A DNA stretch of 64,000 bases from Clostridiaceae bacterium (GTDB taxonomy: Bacteria > Bacillota > Clostridia > Tissierellales > Sporanaerobacteraceae): positions 186,001 to 250,000 of the forward strand of contig JAHXQP010000025.1 of NCBI GenBank assembly GCA_019391515.1, written 5' to 3'. The position numbers and the translations under genes were made by a program. Position 1 is the stretch's first letter; the number at the start of each line of letters is the position of its first letter. The notes under the pieces are model-generated. The model saw only the letters and a list, made by a program, of their open reading frames with translations, did no database searches and was not told the DNA's origin. This document shows, piece after piece, positions 1 to 8,347 of the stretch.

Positions 1-1206
1 CTGTTCTAAATATTCATCAAAAGATTTAGCCAAAACTAAATCTATATCATCGGTTTTTGAAAATATTTTTAAAGCTTCATCTGTAGCCTCTTTTAGGTTT
101 CTAAAGCATACTATATTTCCATAAGGTTTTTTATCAGAGTCTAGTCTATTAGTTCTTGAATATGCTTGAAGTAAATTATGATATTTCAAGTTTTTATCAA
201 CATAAAGAGTATTTAACTTTTTAGAGTCAAATCCTGTTAAAAACATATTTACAACTAGAAGTATATCTATCTTTGTCTCCCTTACTTTCTTGTCTACATC
301 TGCTCTATATGCATCATAATTATCTGTAGAATAGTTAGTATTAAACATTTCGTTATAATCTTTAATCATTCTTTCTAAACTATCTCTTCCATGAACTTTA
401 TCTTCACTTAAATCTGGGTTTGGCTCATATGTAAATATACTAGCAATTTTAAAATCATGGTCTAGTTCTTTGAATTTATCATAATATTTTACTAAGGATT
501 CTATACCATCCGTTGCAAATATTGCGTTATAGCCTTTACTTCTTGCCCTTTGATCATGATACCCTATTATGTGTCTTGCCACTAAATCTATTCTATCATC
601 TGCCTGCCAAACTTCTTCAGTATTTATAGCTTGTACTTTTTCCGCAGCTATTTCATCTAGTTTAGCTCCAAGTGTATTTATATAGGTTACTAAAAAACCT
701 AGAACATTTCCATCATGAATTGCATCTTTTATTAGATAATAATGTAAACATTTATCAAATAAATCTGCTGTAGTTCTATCATCTTCTGATTTATTTTCTG
801 GAAGTCTTGGGGTACCTGTAAATCCAAAATACTGGCTGTTTTGGAAATGCTCTTTTATAGCTGTATGCATCTTTCCAAATTGAGATCTGTGACATTCATC
901 TATTATAAATATAACTTTTTTATTTTTATAAGGTTCCATAATATTCTTATATTTAGGATTTTTAATAGCATTACTCATTTTTTGGATAGTAGTGACTATA
1001 ATGGGATTCATAATATCCTTTATTTGTTCAACTAAATTATCTGTACTATCCGTTCTATCTACTGAACCGGGTTGAAAATCATTGAACTCTTTTTCTGTTT
1101 GATGGTCTAAATCCTGTCTATCTACTAAGAAAAATACTTTATCTATACCTTCTTCATTTGAAAGTATTTGACTTGCTTTAAATGATGTAAGTGTTTTACC
1201 TGATCC
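1..1206 (-). pseudogene. hsdR: Type I restriction enzyme R subunit, C-terminal fragment (interrupted)
   Basis: An open minus-strand frame covers bases 1 to 1251 and continues past the left edge. It encodes SF2 helicase motifs typical of HsdR: GSGKT (end of Walker A) at about 1190-1206, the DEAD-box variant DECHRSQFG near 890-910, and FGFTGTPR near 820-840. Further on come helicase C-terminal stretches such as [20 protein letters not shown] and AYSRTNRL. The sequence resembles HsdR only from GSGKT onward. Upstream residues read IIPLTRE instead of the expected IWHTTGSGKT-type context, and a stop follows at 1252-1254. The nuclease-containing N-terminal half is therefore missing here. This is a host gene cut by the element, different in sequence from the intact hsdR at 29506-32772. 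The identity is clear; that the cut reflects integration is inference. Confidence 0.85.
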
Positions 1207-1215
1207 CTCTCGTGT
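1200..1215. other. Probable left junction (attachment site) of the mobile element
   Basis: HsdR similarity ends abruptly between the GSGKT codons (1192-1206) and the next bases. About 700 bp further in lie three large serine recombinases, the usual position of an integrase gene at an element end. The exact crossover dinucleotide cannot be fixed without the other junction, which lies outside the window. Confidence 0.5.
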
Positions 1216-1243
1216 CAAGGGTATGATAGAAAATACTTGTAAA

Positions 1244-1765
1244 TTATAAATCTAAAAACTCCTTAATTCTTTCTCTTCTATATTTTCTTTTAATATACTG
1301 ATCCTCCCTTATCTCATGTCTTAATAGCCATCTTCCATTTTGCTTTTGTGCTTTATCATTGGGATAATATTTTTCATATTCAACTTGAAAAATTGGCTGA
1401 TATTCATTTATCTCACCAATCTCGGCATCTCTTCTATCTATTTCATTTAATAAACCAGTCTTTAAAACTTCAATTTTGATGGTTATTTTTCCAGCTTTAA
1501 TTTCTTCTATGTTTACTCCCCAAAGTTCCTTACCATCTTCTTCTAAAGCCCTCACATGCTCCATAAACCTTACACCCATTTGGCTACTTTCTCCTATAGC
1601 AATTGGAAGATTATTAAAACATATCATATAAACCCCTGAAACTTCATTTGTACCATTTACTTTATTATATTTTTTTACATACTCACCTACATTAGTATAT
1701 TTATCAATGAGCTGCTTTCCACGACTTTCATACCAGTCGTATGTTTCCTTTAAACCTTTTCTCAT
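1244..1765 (-). CDS. GIY-YIG nuclease-like small protein
   Basis: This 173-residue protein has a GIY-YIG-like core. GVYMI at residues 44-48 is followed by AIGES at 56-60, Arg66 and a later segment [14 protein letters not shown] that resembles the Glu/Asn part of the fold. The second signature Tyr is Ala (AIG instead of YIG), so catalysis is uncertain. It starts at ATG 1765 with a weak upstream purine stretch. It is the first gene between the hsdR junction and the recombinases, so it is probably element cargo rather than a host gene. The family assignment rests on motif spacing only. A role in DNA cleavage or recombination is possible but not shown. Confidence 0.55.
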   Translation of the reverse strand: MRKGLKETYDWYESRGKQLIDKYTNVGEYVKKYNKVNGTNEVSGVYMICFNNLPIAIGESSQMGVRFMEHVRALEEDGKELWGVNIEEIKAGKITIKIEVLKTGLLNEIDRRDAEIGEINEYQPIFQVEYEKYYPNDKAQKQNGRWLLRHEIREDQYIKRKYRRERIKEFLDL

Positions 1766-1888
1766 GATTATTACATCTCCTGTTTATTTTGATTTTATAA
1801 TCACTACTTCTGTTCTTTTTTATAATCATCTTTTAGCTAATCTAATAAAATTCACTTAAGCTAATTTTTTATTTAAACCAATAACTAA

Positions 1889-1916
1889 GGAGACCCTATA
1901 ATGGATCTCCTTCTAT
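1889..1916 (-). terminator. Hairpin after the recombinase operon
   Basis: AAGGAGA and TCTCCTT form a 7-bp stem around a 12-nt loop just past the stop of the last recombinase gene. The T-run on the minus strand is poor, so termination is only a weak call. Confidence 0.35.
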
Positions 1917-1920
1917 TGTA

Positions 1921-3408
1921 CTATTGATATTCTATTCTTTCTATACCTTTTCCTGAAATATAAATTTTATCAATATATTTCTCGACAATTTCTTTAGTTA
2001 GACTGTCTATGCTACCTGCTTGTTTAAGTTCCTCGTCTATTGCTCCTATACGTTCCTTATTTTCTTCCTCAGATTCTTGTATCTGATTTTTTGTTTCCAT
2101 AAAATCTTCTCTTGAGATTTTACCAAACTTATAATTCTCAAACTCTATCCTTTTCTTTTTTAATAGTTGGTCATTCCTGTCATAAAGCTCTTTTTGTTCA
2201 TCAAGGAGCTTTTTCTTTTCCGTCTTATCTGTATGAAACTTATCCTTAAGGATTTTAAATACCTCTTTTTCTAATTCCTTATTATGAGGTAGCTTTTCTT
2301 CCTGCTCAAGCATTCTACAGTGATAGCAATAAAGATTTATACTTACTATTTCTTTTCCATTAGAACTAATGCCAAATCTGATTTTATAGCCACATTTATT
2401 ACATCTTACATAAGTTGCTAAGGGACTATTCTTATATTTGCGTTCACCCCACTTAAACATTTTATTCCTTTTTCTTGACTTTATAATATTATTAGCTTCA
2501 TCAAAGGTTTCTTTGCTTATAAGGGCTTCGTGATTATCATAAACTCTTATCCATTCTTCTTTAGGATGATAAGTAACCTTACCTCCATCAAGCTTACTTT
2601 TTCTTGATTTATTAAAAACAAAAGTCCCCGTATATGCTTCATTATTTGCTATTCTTCTAACCATACTGTGAGACCATATTGTATCTTCCACAGTAGATTC
2701 CCACCTATTTGCATAGGCATCATAGCCTTTAATCTCTTTCCTTCTTGCTCTTGCAGTCATAACACCTTCACTATTAAGAGTTTTTGCTGTTTCATTTAGG
2801 CTATGTCCTTCAAGAAGAAGTTGGAATATATATCTAACATTCTCAGCAACCTTTTCATCAACTATAAGCTTATAATTATCCTCAGGATCTTTTAAATAAC
2901 CATATGGCGGAGCTCCAGATGTGTACTTCCCTTGCTTTTTCGCTACAAGTAGAGCTGTTGTCATTTTTTCTGAAATATCCCTACTATAATAGTCATTAAG
3001 AAGATTTTTAAATTGGATATCTAATTCAGTTCCATTTTGAACTTCATTACTACTATCATAGCCATCATTAATTGCTATAAATCTGATCCCCATAAAAGGA
3101 AAGATATTTTCAAGATAATCTCCCATCTCTATATAATTTCTCATAAATCGTGACATATCCTTTACAATGATACAGTTTATCTTTCCTTGTTTTACCTTTA
3201 AAAGAAGCTTATCCAAGCCAGGTCTTGAAGTAGTGCTACCACTATAGCCCTCATCAATATACTCTTCTATATTTGCCTTTTTAAGCTCTTGGTCATTAAA
3301 GATAAAGTTCTTAATAATATTCCTTTGAGAATTTATTGTATCTTCTGTATGCCCTAGATTTCCTTTTTCAAGTACGGATATTCTAAGATAAATAGCAATA
3401 TTATTCAC
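1921..3408 (-). CDS. Large serine recombinase 1 (third in the operon)
   Basis: A 495-residue member of the resolvase/invertase large serine recombinase family. The N-terminal resolvase domain contains YLRIS (the Ser in this motif is the expected nucleophile), DEGYSGSTTSRPGLDKLL and IVKDMSRFMRNYIE. A recombinase domain follows (PYGYLKD, EWIRVYDNHEALIS). There is a zinc ribbon with the paired cysteines CNKC and CYHC, and then a coiled-coil region. Such enzymes integrate and excise elements through a Ser-linked intermediate without long homology. The start at 3408 overlaps the end of the upstream recombinase by 8 nt, indicating translational coupling. It lies nearest to the putative left junction. 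Confidence 0.93.
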   Translation of the reverse strand: MNNIAIYLRISVLEKGNLGHTEDTINSQRNIIKNFIFNDQELKKANIEEYIDEGYSGSTTSRPGLDKLLLKVKQGKINCIIVKDMSRFMRNYIEMGDYLENIFPFMGIRFIAINDGYDSSNEVQNGTELDIQFKNLLNDYYSRDISEKMTTALLVAKKQGKYTSGAPPYGYLKDPEDNYKLIVDEKVAENVRYIFQLLLEGHSLNETAKTLNSEGVMTARARRKEIKGYDAYANRWESTVEDTIWSHSMVRRIANNEAYTGTFVFNKSRKSKLDGGKVTYHPKEEWIRVYDNHEALISKETFDEANNIIKSRKRNKMFKWGERKYKNSPLATYVRCNKCGYKIRFGISSNGKEIVSINLYCYHCRMLEQEEKLPHNKELEKEVFKILKDKFHTDKTEKKKLLDEQKELYDRNDQLLKKKRIEFENYKFGKISREDFMETKNQIQESEEENKERIGAIDEELKQAGSIDSLTKEIVEKYIDKIYISGKGIERIEYQ

Positions 3409-5068
3409 TTGACCTCATCTCCTTTCCACCTAAAAAGCCTTTTAAACTAATTTCTATACTTTCATTATCATATACATCAATACGTTCAATATATTTCTGA
3501 ACAATATTTTCATCTAGCTTAATATCTTTATTAGAAAACAAGCTATCAAATAATCCTATCTCCTCCTCAGCTTGACTTTCTATTGAAAGTATTTCAAGGT
3601 CAAGATCACTTAGGCTCTTTTCATAGATGGCTAGGTCTTTTCTATTTAATATTCTTTTTTCAAGATAGTCTTCTTTCTCAATCTTTCCCAAACTATAATT
3701 TTCATATAGTCTTTTTAAGTCTGAATTATGTTTTGAAATCTTAAGAGAAATAGACTGGCGATTTCTTTCTACCATCTCAATTCTCATCTTGCATATATCA
3801 GTAATTCTATCCCTGCAATCTTTTCCACTTACATCAATGCTGAGTATATTTCTCAACTTATTTATTACTAGATTATCTAAGTCACTTTCCATTATAGAAA
3901 TATAGGGAGTTTCAAGTAAAATACCATTGTTTTCTTCATTTGTGAACTTATAATAATAAAAGTTGGCATTCTTCTTATTACTTCTTACTCCATTTCTAAT
4001 TAAAAGTAGGTTCGTATTTGCATCAAAAATTACACCTTTGTATTTATTAATTGGATCTCTTTTCATATCATGTCTTGTTATTTTAAATTCCGATTTATCT
4101 TTATTATTATCAAGTATCTCCTGGGCTATATTAAACATTTCTTCTGAAATAATAGCTTCATGGGCATTTTCTACAACAATCCATTCACCCTTAGGTTTTT
4201 GCCTATAATGACCGGACTTTTTCCCTTGGACATTTTCTTTAGTTCCTTGAACAAGGCAACCTGTATAGACTCTCTGTCTTAGCATATTAGCTATAGTCCC
4301 TTTTCTCCATTGTGGTTGTCCAGGTTCTCGTATAATAGACCTTGTTTTATTATAGGCACTTGATGTTGCGATGTTTTCCTCATTAAGTTCTTTAGCAATT
4401 TTAAGTGTATTAACCCCATCTACATACATATTAAAGATTCTTTGGACTATTTTCATGCTTACTTCATCAGGCTCTAATTTTCTTCCTCCATCTTTTTTTA
4501 CTACCTTATATCCAAAAGGTGGATTTGAACCTATAAAGAATCCCTGTTTGGCATGAACCTGCCTACTGGTTTTAATCTTATGTGATATATCCTTGGCATA
4601 CATATCATTAATAAGGTTTTTTATTAAGATTTCAAAAGATAGTTTTGCATCAATTCCCTTTTCTGTATCAATCTTGTCTATTACTGATACAAATCTTACT
4701 CCTAGGAAAGGAAATACCTTATCTACAAGTCTTCCCATTTCAAGATGTTCTCTACCAAGTCTTGATAAATCCCTAATTATAATGCAGTTTATAAAGCCAT
4801 TTCTAACATCATTCATCATTTCAATATAACCTGGCCTATCAAAATTAGTTCCAGAATATTCATAATCTGTATAAACCTTAACTAGGGTCATATTTTCTTT
4901 ATTAATATACTCCTGGCAAATCTCCACTTGTGATTCTATAGAATATGATTTATTTCTCCACTCTTCTGTTCTTTCCTGCGAAAGTCTTGTATAGATTCCA
5001 ACTCTTGATGAATTAATAGTCGCTTTTTCTTCTGTTTTTATTAAATCTCTTCTTGATATTCTAGCCAT
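3401..5068 (-). CDS. Large serine recombinase 2 (second in the operon), zinc ribbon cysteines absent
   Basis: A 555-residue large serine recombinase. IYTRLS near residue 27 carries the catalytic Ser. DYEYSGTNFDRPGYIEM and IIRDLSRLGREHLEMG belong to the resolvase domain, and PPFGYK and EWIVVENAHEAIIS to the recombinase domain. Where its two neighbours carry a four-cysteine zinc ribbon, this protein has a cysteine-free stretch (NKYKGVIFDANTNLLLIRNG). A coiled coil follows. The GGGAGGGGG Shine-Dalgarno lies just upstream of ATG 5068, inside the end of the upstream gene (8-nt overlap). The altered ribbon suggests a changed DNA-binding or partner role, perhaps as a subunit of a mixed complex; that part is inference. 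Confidence 0.92.
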   Translation of the reverse strand: MARISRRDLIKTEEKATINSSRVGIYTRLSQERTEEWRNKSYSIESQVEICQEYINKENMTLVKVYTDYEYSGTNFDRPGYIEMMNDVRNGFINCIIIRDLSRLGREHLEMGRLVDKVFPFLGVRFVSVIDKIDTEKGIDAKLSFEILIKNLINDMYAKDISHKIKTSRQVHAKQGFFIGSNPPFGYKVVKKDGGRKLEPDEVSMKIVQRIFNMYVDGVNTLKIAKELNEENIATSSAYNKTRSIIREPGQPQWRKGTIANMLRQRVYTGCLVQGTKENVQGKKSGHYRQKPKGEWIVVENAHEAIISEEMFNIAQEILDNNKDKSEFKITRHDMKRDPINKYKGVIFDANTNLLLIRNGVRSNKKNANFYYYKFTNEENNGILLETPYISIMESDLDNLVINKLRNILSIDVSGKDCRDRITDICKMRIEMVERNRQSISLKISKHNSDLKRLYENYSLGKIEKEDYLEKRILNRKDLAIYEKSLSDLDLEILSIESQAEEEIGLFDSLFSNKDIKLDENIVQKYIERIDVYDNESIEISLKGFLGGKEMRSSE

Positions 5069-6737
5069 AGAGAGCTACCCCCTCCCTTTCAGTGGATAGT
5101 CCTTTTATAGCCATGCTATTGAAGGATGCAAGATTAGAAGTCTTGGTTTTCTTAGCTCTCTTTAATATTCTCTTTAATATATCTAACTTTTCCATATCAT
5201 TAAAGAATACTGTTATTCTTGGTCTTCCTTCTTCATCCTTTTCCCCTACCAATATACGGTCAACAAAAAATGCTAGTGTCTGCCTATCAATACTTTCTAT
5301 ATTTTTATACTTTTCCAAGCCTGTAAGCCAATTTTCTTTGGAATTAAGTATCTCTTCTAAATCATTATAGGCTTTCCTTCTATTTATAATTTGCTGTTCA
5401 ATCTCTTTTATTTTAAACTGGTAGCTCTTCCTAAAGGATTGAAATTCCTCTTCATCTATAAGCTCATCTTCTAAGTCCATATAAAGAGAACGTCTAAGGG
5501 TTTCATACTTCTTTTTTTCAGCAAGTAGATCATCTAAATCAAGGTCATATTCTGATTTACTAAAATCAGTTTGCCTAATTCTTAAAAATAGTTCTTCTTG
5601 ATATTTAATATGTTGTTTTAGGATGTAATTCAAAGAAGATAAAATATCCTCTTCCTTAATACTATGCCTTGAGCAACCCTTACCACGATTGTATAAGCCA
5701 CATATATAATAAATTGTTTGTCCATTTTTTGTCTTTTGGTTTCTTCTTACTAGCTGATTTCCACAATCTGCACAATAAAGAAGCCCTGCTAAAAAATCAG
5801 GTTTGGTTTTCCTATTAAGAATATCTCTTCCCATCATCTTATTAGCTACATTAAACATTGTTTCTGTAACTATAGCTTCATGAGTTCCTTCAACCCTAAC
5901 CCATTCTTCTTGGGTAACTTTTATTTCCCTATTAGACTTATAATTAAGCTTGGTTCTCTTCCCCTGTTCTAAGTCTCCAAGGTAAACCCTATTCTCAATA
6001 ATCCTATTTATCATCTTAGCCTGCCACTTACTTTGATTACTAGCAAAGCCTGTAGCATAATTTGATCCATTACTTTCCTTATAAGCTTGTGGAGTTTGAA
6101 TACCTAGCCTATTAAGTTCATCTGCTATAGCCTTTGAAGAATATCCTTCTACTTTCATCTCAAAAATTCTTCTAATAACATAGGCTACATTCCTATCAAC
6201 TATAAGATGATTTTTCTTTTTTGTGCTTTTCCTATATCCATATGGAGCAAATGCCCCTATAAATTCTCCCCTCTGTCTTTTAGTCTTTTGAGAGCTTTTA
6301 ACTTTCATGGATATATCCCTGCAATAACTATCATTGATAAAGTTTTTTATAGGAAGAATAAGATGTGTGTCATTTACATCAGCATTTTCACTATCATAGT
6401 TATCATTAACTGATATAAATCTAACCCCCATTTGTGGAAAAATCTTCTGAAGAATTTTTCCCGATTCAATATAATCTCTTCCAAATCTAGAAAGGTCTTT
6501 TACAATAATCGTTTTGCTAGCTTTCTTTTCAAGGTCACTAAGCATCTTTTTAAAATTTGGTCTTTCAAAGTTTGAACCTGTAAATCCATCATCAATATAT
6601 TCTTTGACAATTTTAAAACCAGCCTTATCAGCATAGCCTTTTATAAGTTCCCTTTGATTACCAATGGAATTACTTTCTCCTTCATCTCCATCATCTCTTG
6701 ATAAGCGAAGATACATATAAGCCTCGATCTTTTTCAT
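5061..6737 (-). CDS. Large serine recombinase 3 (first in the operon)
   Basis: A 558-residue large serine recombinase. The resolvase domain has MYLRLSRDDGDEG with the catalytic Ser, DDGFTGSNFERPNF and IVKDLSRFGRDYIESG. The recombinase domain has APYGYRKS and EEWVRVEGTHEAIV. The zinc ribbon is intact (CADCGNQL and a following CGLYNRGKGC), and a long coiled coil lies near residues 400-480. The architecture is that of the TndX/TnpX-type recombinases of clostridial transposons. It is the promoter-proximal gene of the trio and is preceded by about 100 bp of AT-rich DNA after the 76-residue gene. Confidence 0.94.
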   Translation of the reverse strand: MKKIEAYMYLRLSRDDGDEGESNSIGNQRELIKGYADKAGFKIVKEYIDDGFTGSNFERPNFKKMLSDLEKKASKTIIVKDLSRFGRDYIESGKILQKIFPQMGVRFISVNDNYDSENADVNDTHLILPIKNFINDSYCRDISMKVKSSQKTKRQRGEFIGAFAPYGYRKSTKKKNHLIVDRNVAYVIRRIFEMKVEGYSSKAIADELNRLGIQTPQAYKESNGSNYATGFASNQSKWQAKMINRIIENRVYLGDLEQGKRTKLNYKSNREIKVTQEEWVRVEGTHEAIVTETMFNVANKMMGRDILNRKTKPDFLAGLLYCADCGNQLVRRNQKTKNGQTIYYICGLYNRGKGCSRHSIKEEDILSSLNYILKQHIKYQEELFLRIRQTDFSKSEYDLDLDDLLAEKKKYETLRRSLYMDLEDELIDEEEFQSFRKSYQFKIKEIEQQIINRRKAYNDLEEILNSKENWLTGLEKYKNIESIDRQTLAFFVDRILVGEKDEEGRPRITVFFNDMEKLDILKRILKRAKKTKTSNLASFNSMAIKGLSTEREGVALYG

Positions 6738-6837
6738 CTCTACACTCTCCTTAATAAATTATTTTGGGTGCAATTTATTAAGGATTTCAGAAACTTTATA
6801 TTTTTATCTTACCGCACTTATATATATCTGTCAGCCC

Positions 6838-7068
6838 TTAAATCCTTAATTCTAACTTACATAAATCTGATACAAAATCATCCATGCTAACCCTTGTATT
6901 TCCTATACAACAATTAACAACAACATTTCCTACTTCTATAAAAACATTCTTTTTATCTTCTGGAATCTCTTGTAATTTTTGATCCAAATACGCTCCCATT
7001 GATTGTTCATCTTTATATCCATAATTAACAGAAGAAGAGTTTTGGTTTTTCTTATTAATATTTTCCAT
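6838..7068 (-). CDS. Small hypothetical element protein upstream of the recombinases
   Basis: A 76-residue protein with a polar N-terminus (Asn/Ser/Lys rich) and a second half containing EVGNVVVNCCIG and ending in LCKLELRI. It has a convincing ribosome site, AGAGGTAATTAA before ATG 7068. No domain is recognised. Its position directly ahead of the recombinase trio and behind two tiny genes suggests a role in controlling or assisting recombination, for example a directionality factor. That is only a positional inference. It lacks an obvious helix-turn-helix. Confidence 0.65.
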   Translation of the reverse strand: MENINKKNQNSSSVNYGYKDEQSMGAYLDQKLQEIPEDKKNVFIEVGNVVVNCCIGNTRVSMDDFVSDLCKLELRI

Positions 7069-7099
7069 TTAATTACCTCTTCTTTCTTAATATTTTATT

Positions 7100-7138
7100 T
7101 TAAGTTTTATGACATTGACAGGTGCTTTGGCAGCTCAT
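7100..7138 (-). CDS. Twelve-residue cysteine-rich peptide MSCQSTCQCHKT
   Basis: A 12-codon reading frame lies behind a strong Shine-Dalgarno (GGGGAGAGGTGAAATTCCT before ATG 7138). It ends 31 nt before the start of the 76-residue gene. Three cysteines and one histidine in 12 residues (CxxxCxC...H) could bind a metal, or the frame could act as a translated leader for the next gene. It is too short for composition statistics; the ribosome site is the main evidence. Confidence 0.45.
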   Translation of the reverse strand: MSCQSTCQCHKT

Positions 7139-7248
7139 AGGAATTTCACCTCTCCCCTTTTCTCGGTGGGAAGCAACAACGTATAGAAGTATCATTATCA
7201 CCATCTAGATTTTTGCAAAAAGTTTTGCCAATACTTTTTTGTAGCAAA

Positions 7249-7350
7249 CTATTTCTCGCTCTCATCCTTATATCCCATACATTTAGCGTTATGTAGGTAT
7301 TCATTTAAACCAAAGTCACCTTTAGCAGAATGGTCATGACGTAGTTTCAT
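7249..7350 (-). CDS. Thirty-three-residue hypothetical protein
   Basis: This short gene starts at ATG 7350 behind TTAAGGAGCCAGT, a good ribosome site, and ends at TAG 7249. The product is polar, starts MKLRHDHSAKGDFG and contains one Cys (HNAKCMGYKDE). No family is recognised. It sits in a chain of small genes between the sigma-like gene and the recombinases. Its high charge and His content make a regulatory or nucleic-acid-binding role conceivable, but there is no direct support. Confidence 0.5.
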   Translation of the reverse strand: MKLRHDHSAKGDFGLNEYLHNAKCMGYKDESEK

Positions 7351-7427
7351 ACTGGCTCCTTAAACGGATAATGTCCTGTCCTGGTCTATTAAGTTGTCAA
7401 AGTTCAAAAATATATAATTTTTTATTC

Positions 7428-7461
7428 TTATATAAGGGGCTGTATTTGCCCCTTATATATA
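7428..7461 (-). other. GC-rich hairpin after the sigma-like gene
   Basis: AAGGGGC and GCCCCTT, extended by AT pairs, form a strong stem with a 7-nt loop 46 nt past the sigma-like stop. There is no T-run on the minus strand after it, so it may be an RNA-stabilising or processing structure rather than a terminator. Confidence 0.5.
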
Positions 7462-7506
7462 ACAGTGAAAAAACCACCCTCTTGATTCGCTTTTTTAAAA
7501 AAGATT

Positions 7507-7944
7507 TTATTTTTCACCCCAATCTTCTAAAAAGACCTTTAACTTCTCTAGGGTTTTTTCTTTCCTCCTAAAGACTGCCCCTTGGCTAATATTAAGTGTT
7601 TTCGCCAGTTCCCTTTGGGGTATCTCATCAAAAAAAAGAGCCTGAATAATTTCCCTTTCTTCTGGGCTTAATTTATCCAAGGCTTTATTAAGTGCTTCTA
7701 TTTGCATTTTCACTGCTACTAATTTCTCTAGGTCAACGGCTTTATCTATTAGCCTCTCTTCCATGCTCCTATCTGCTCTATCTGATATAAACTCAGAGAA
7801 ATAACCTAATTTATTCTCCTTGTCTAGCCTATTAAGATAATTCTCCCTATTGGTTTCTTGCCAATATCCCTTATATACTTTTTCAGATACATCCACCTTG
7901 CTATCTCCAAGGAATATATAATAATTTTTTTTATTTTCTTTCAT
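7507..7944 (-). CDS. Sigma-70-like factor, region 4 (element transcription regulator)
   Basis: A 145-residue protein. The C-terminal half (about residues 85-140) is a sigma region 4 / Tn916 Orf7-like helix-turn-helix: LSPEEREIIQALFFDEI followed by QRELAKTLNISQGAVFRRKE. The N-terminal half has no clear domain. In the Tn916/CTn families such genes control excision or transfer functions. Here the gene lies upstream of the small genes and recombinases. Its start ATG 7944 follows GGGGGG, which abuts a 12-bp stem-loop (7958-7992), so translation initiation could be controlled by RNA structure. Confidence 0.8.
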   Translation of the reverse strand: MKENKKNYYIFLGDSKVDVSEKVYKGYWQETNRENYLNRLDKENKLGYFSEFISDRADRSMEERLIDKAVDLEKLVAVKMQIEALNKALDKLSPEEREIIQALFFDEIPQRELAKTLNISQGAVFRRKEKTLEKLKVFLEDWGEK

Positions 7945-7957
7945 TTTCCATAACCCC

Positions 7958-7992
7958 CCAATTTTAAAATCAAAATGAATTTTTAAAATTGG
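7958..7992 (-). promoter_or_regulatory. RBS-adjacent inverted repeat before the sigma-like gene
   Basis: CCAATTTTAAAA and TTTTAAAATTGG form a perfect 12-bp stem with an 11-nt loop. The G-rich ribosome site of the sigma-like gene follows the 3' arm immediately. It lies 3 nt after the stop of a 13-codon leader frame, a layout suited to ribosome-coupled control. Confidence 0.55.
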
Positions 7993-7995
7993 AGA

Positions 7996-8037
7996 TCATG
8001 GATACCTAGCAATATAGGTTTCCCAACGTCTTTTCAT
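7996..8037 (-). CDS. Thirteen-residue leader peptide MKRRWETYIARYP
   Basis: A short frame starts at ATG 8037 behind AGCAGGTG and stops at TGA 7996, just ahead of the hairpin that abuts the sigma-like gene's ribosome site. Its size and position fit a regulatory leader peptide. A stalled ribosome would be placed at the foot of the hairpin. No protein function is proposed. Confidence 0.5.
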   Translation of the reverse strand: MKRRWETYIARYP

Positions 8038-8102
8038 ATGCACCTGCTCTTTCTTTTAATTTCAGAGCCGGCGCATTAACGAAAGTATTTTGGGTACAAA
8101 AA

Positions 8103-8162
8103 AAGAGCCACACAAAACAGATTTATCTTTTCAGATAAAAACTTCCGTTTTGCGTGGCTCTT
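8103..8162 (-). terminator. Strong terminator hairpin upstream of the sigma leader
   Basis: AAGAGCCAC and GTGGCTCTT close a long, nearly continuous stem, followed on the minus strand by TTTTTTT. It would end transcripts from the zinc-ribbon/LexA side, or act as an attenuator before the sigma-like gene. Confidence 0.75.
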
Positions 8163-8242
8163 AAGGATTCTTGTCCAGTTCAGACCAGTCAACAAACTCT
8201 TGATTTATAACTGTTGTTTCTAAGGGTTCTAGCCCAGTCCAA
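8158..8242 (-). repeat. ~85-nt imperfect direct repeat, copy B
   Basis: On the minus strand this unit begins TTGGACTGGGCTAGAACC and ends with CAAGAATCCTTAAGAG. It matches copy A at 8348-8429 at both ends, with a diverged AT-rich middle. It overlaps the base of the following terminator hairpin. Confidence 0.6.
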
Positions 8243-8347
8243 CACCTCTGTATAAATCTCAGCTATTCAATTTTGCCTAAAATATTTAAGGGAGAACTTT
8301 TTTACAATCTAGATTCTGATTCTAGATTAAATATTTTATCTATGTAA

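Noticed and set aside
1-1206. A second complete type I restriction system at the left edge
   Set aside because: Only the helicase half of hsdR is visible, and its start is replaced by other DNA; the gene is interrupted.
1921-6737. A tyrosine integrase/excisionase pair as in Tn916 or Tn1549
   Set aside because: No tyrosine recombinase motif is seen in the window; the element end is occupied by serine recombinases instead.
7428-7461. Rho-independent terminator after the sigma-like gene
   Set aside because: The hairpin is strong, but no T-run follows on the minus strand; listed only as a hairpin.
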